Assembly: GCF_900110225.1 (NCBI RefSeq)
Contig: NZ_FOCW01000001.1
Span: 496,001 to 560,000 of the forward strand
Direction: 5' to 3'
Length of the DNA: 64,000 nt
DNA from: Allobrachymonas denitrificans DSM 15123
GTDB taxonomy: Bacteria; Pseudomonadota; Gammaproteobacteria; Burkholderiales; Burkholderiaceae_C
Under the pieces are notes generated by a model, which saw only the letters and a list, made by a program, of their open reading frames with translations, was not told the origin of the DNA and searched no databases. Position numbers and translations under genes: made by a program. This document shows positions 62,517 through 64,000 of this stretch, in pieces; positions within the stretch are counted from its first letter, which is position 1, and every line of letters starts with the position of its first letter.

Positions 62517-64000
62517 TCAGCGATCGGCCAGCGCGCCGCGGTGCTGCAGCCGCGCATAGACGCCGCCGCTCTGCAGCAGTTCGACGTGGCTGCCTTGTTC
62601 CACGATGCGGCCGGCTTCCATCACCACCACGCGGTCGGCGTGTTCGATGGTGCTCAGGCGGTGCGCCACGATCAGGGTGGTGCGACCCTGCATCAGGGTC
62701 TGCAGGGCTTCCTGCACCAGGCGTTCGGATTCGTTGTCGAGCGCTGACGTGGCTTCGTCCAGGATCAGGATGGGCGCGTCCTTGTAGATGGCGCGCGCAA
62801 TGGCCAGACGCTGGCGCTGCCCGCCGGACAACTGCGTGGCGTTGTGGCCGACGACGGTATCCATGCCTTGCGGCAGGCGCGCGATGTGGGCGGCCAGATT
62901 GGCGGCTTCCAGCGCGGATTGCACACGGTCGCGGTCGATGTCCTGGCCCAGCGCCACGTTGGCGGCAACGCTCTGGTTCAGCATCACCACGTCCTGCGTC
63001 ACCATGGCGATTTGCGAGCGCAGCGCCATCAGCGGCCACTGGTCCAGCGGGATGCCGTCCAGCAGCACGCTGCCGCTGGTGGGCAGCACGAAGCGCGGCA
63101 GAAGGTTGACCAGCGTGGTCTTGCCCGAGCCGGATGGGCCGACGAAGGCGACGACTTCGCCGGGGGCGATGGAAAGGCTCACGCCTTGCAGGGCCGGGGT
63201 GTCTTCTTCATGGGGTAGGGTACCGGCTTCGGGGCTGGTACTGGTGTCTTGCAGAGGCGTTTCGCTGCCAGCCTCATCTGGGCCGGAAGGGGCAGAAACG
63301 CCAGGTTCAGGGTCGCCTTGTGTGGGTTTGGCGGTGCTTTCCCCGGCATCTGCCGAGGCTGCACCGTTTGCAACTGGACTTTCGCCCGGCCGCGCCGACG
63401 CCTGTGGCACATAACGCACCTGCACCGCGTCAAAGCGAATCTCGCCACGCGCCTGCGCCGGTACGGCGGTGCTGGTTTGTCCCTGCGGTTCGGGCGGCAC
63501 CGTCTCGACCATGGCCAGGCCGCGCTCCAGTGCCGCCACGCCGCGCGTGATCGGGTTGGCGACGTCGGCCAGGCGTCGGATCGGGGCCACCAGCATCATC
63601 ATGGCGGCCACAAAGGCGACGAAACCGCCCACGGTGACGGCGCGCTCGGCATCGCTGGCGGCCTGGGCCTGCCAGAGTGCAATTGTGAGCACGGCGGAGA
63701 GCGCCACGGCGGCGACCGATTGCGTCAGCGGCGTCATGGCAGAAGCGGCCACGGTGGATTTGAGCGCCAGCTGGCGCAGGCGGCGGCTCAGGAAGCCGAA
63801 GCGCTCGTTCTGCTGCTCCTGCGCGCCATGCAGGCGCACCATGCGATGCGCCAGCACGTTTTCCTCGACCACATAGGCCAGTTCATCAGTGGCCTGCTGG
63901 CCTTGCTTGGTCAGACCGTAGAGCCGGCGCGAGAGCTTGCGCATGACCCAGGACATGCCCGGCACCAGCACCACGATCACCATGGTCAGCTGCCAGTTCA
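62517..64000 (-). CDS. MsbA-type ABC exporter (N-terminus outside window)
   Basis: The frame is open at base 64000, and the visible start-like NWQLTMVIVV is in mid TM domain, so the N-terminus is missing. Visible: TM helices with ETTPLTQSVAAVALS-like sequence, then an NBD with Walker A GPSGSGKTTLVNL, LSGGQRQRLAIARAI and LILDEATSALDNESE (Walker B). Between VRYVPQ (A-loop region) and TPALQGVSLSIAPGE is a ~67-residue Pro/Gly/Ser/Glu-rich insertion (about 63190-63405). MsbA-like by NBD; cargo (lipid A or other) not certain. Confidence 0.88.
   Translation of the reverse strand, partial: NWQLTMVIVVLVPGMSWVMRKLSRRLYGLTKQGQQATDELAYVVEENVLAHRMVRLHGAQEQQNERFGFLSRRLRQLALKSTVAASAMTPLTQSVAAVALSAVLTIALWQAQAASDAERAVTVGGFVAFVAAMMMLVAPIRRLADVANPITRGVAALERGLAMVETVPPEPQGQTSTAVPAQARGEIRFDAVQVRYVPQASARPGESPVANGAASADAGESTAKPTQGDPEPGVSAPSGPDEAGSETPLQDTSTSPEAGTLPHEEDTPALQGVSLSIAPGEVVAFVGPSGSGKTTLVNLLPRFVLPTSGSVLLDGIPLDQWPLMALRSQIAMVTQDVVMLNQSVAANVALGQDIDRDRVQSALEAANLAAHIARLPQGMDTVVGHNATQLSGGQRQRLAIARAIYKDAPILILDEATSALDNESERLVQEALQTLMQGRTTLIVAHRLSTIEHADRVVVMEAGRIVEQGSHVELLQSGGVYARLQHRGALADR

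Overview
The window looks like ordinary chromosome from a high-GC betaproteobacterium, most likely of the order Burkholderiales. The evidence is gene order and family content: yebC-purD-acyltransferase-hemF-nadD-rsfS-rlmH-maf-rng, kdsB-trm112-lpxK, clpS-clpA beside a CspD-like gene, and an AcrR-AcrAB-OprM type pump. The family within the order cannot be fixed from sequence reading alone. I see no prophage, insertion sequence, integrase or CRISPR array, and coding density is high.

Layout. 1-5.9 kb: aspA (cut by the window start), an ABC1/AarF-type kinase, a tiny basic protein, panC and panB, and a TetR repressor gene. 5.9-12.3 kb: a divergent RND efflux operon (adaptor, pump, outer-membrane channel), a terminator and a tRNA-Gly(CCC). 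12.3-20.9 kb: a minus-strand catabolic block (GabT/DavT-like aminotransferase, GabP-like permease, glutaryl-CoA dehydrogenase, CaiB-type CoA-transferase, GabD/DavD-like dehydrogenase) divergent from a MocR/GabR-type regulator. Together these encode 5-aminovalerate (or GABA) uptake and conversion through glutarate and glutaryl-CoA to crotonyl-CoA. 20.9-32.7 kb: a twelve-gene cobalamin operon headed by a cobalamin riboswitch (CbiM-like permease, CobM, CbiX, CobH, CbiD, CobL, CobI, CbiG N-terminal part, CobE, CobJ, a [2Fe-2S] protein, CobB). CbiX, CbiD and CbiG indicate the early-cobalt-insertion route. No precorrin-6A reductase (CobK/CbiJ) is present.

32.7-43.9 kb: alaS, an MBL-fold hydrolase, fadD, kdsB, trm112, lpxK, xseA and sodB. 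A heptanucleotide repeat array lies between trm112 and lpxK. A noncoding stretch with DnaA-box-like 9-mers and an AT-rich tract precedes xseA. 43.9-52 kb: a DUF192 protein, an Ala/Lys-rich exported peptide, icd, an FUSC-type membrane protein, a CspD-like protein, clpS, clpA and a haem-binding-type DUF3365 lipoprotein. 52-64 kb: upp, a HerA-like ATPase, yebC, purD, an acyltransferase, hemF, nadD, rsfS (with a long basic tail), rlmH, maf, rng and an MsbA-type ABC exporter cut by the window end.

The most unusual signals are the repeated in-frame hexanucleotide microsatellites in at least five genes of the cobalamin operon, the 11-copy 7-bp array, the three-arm structure between the riboswitch and its first gene, the DnaA-box cluster, and low-complexity additions to RsfS and to the ABC exporter.
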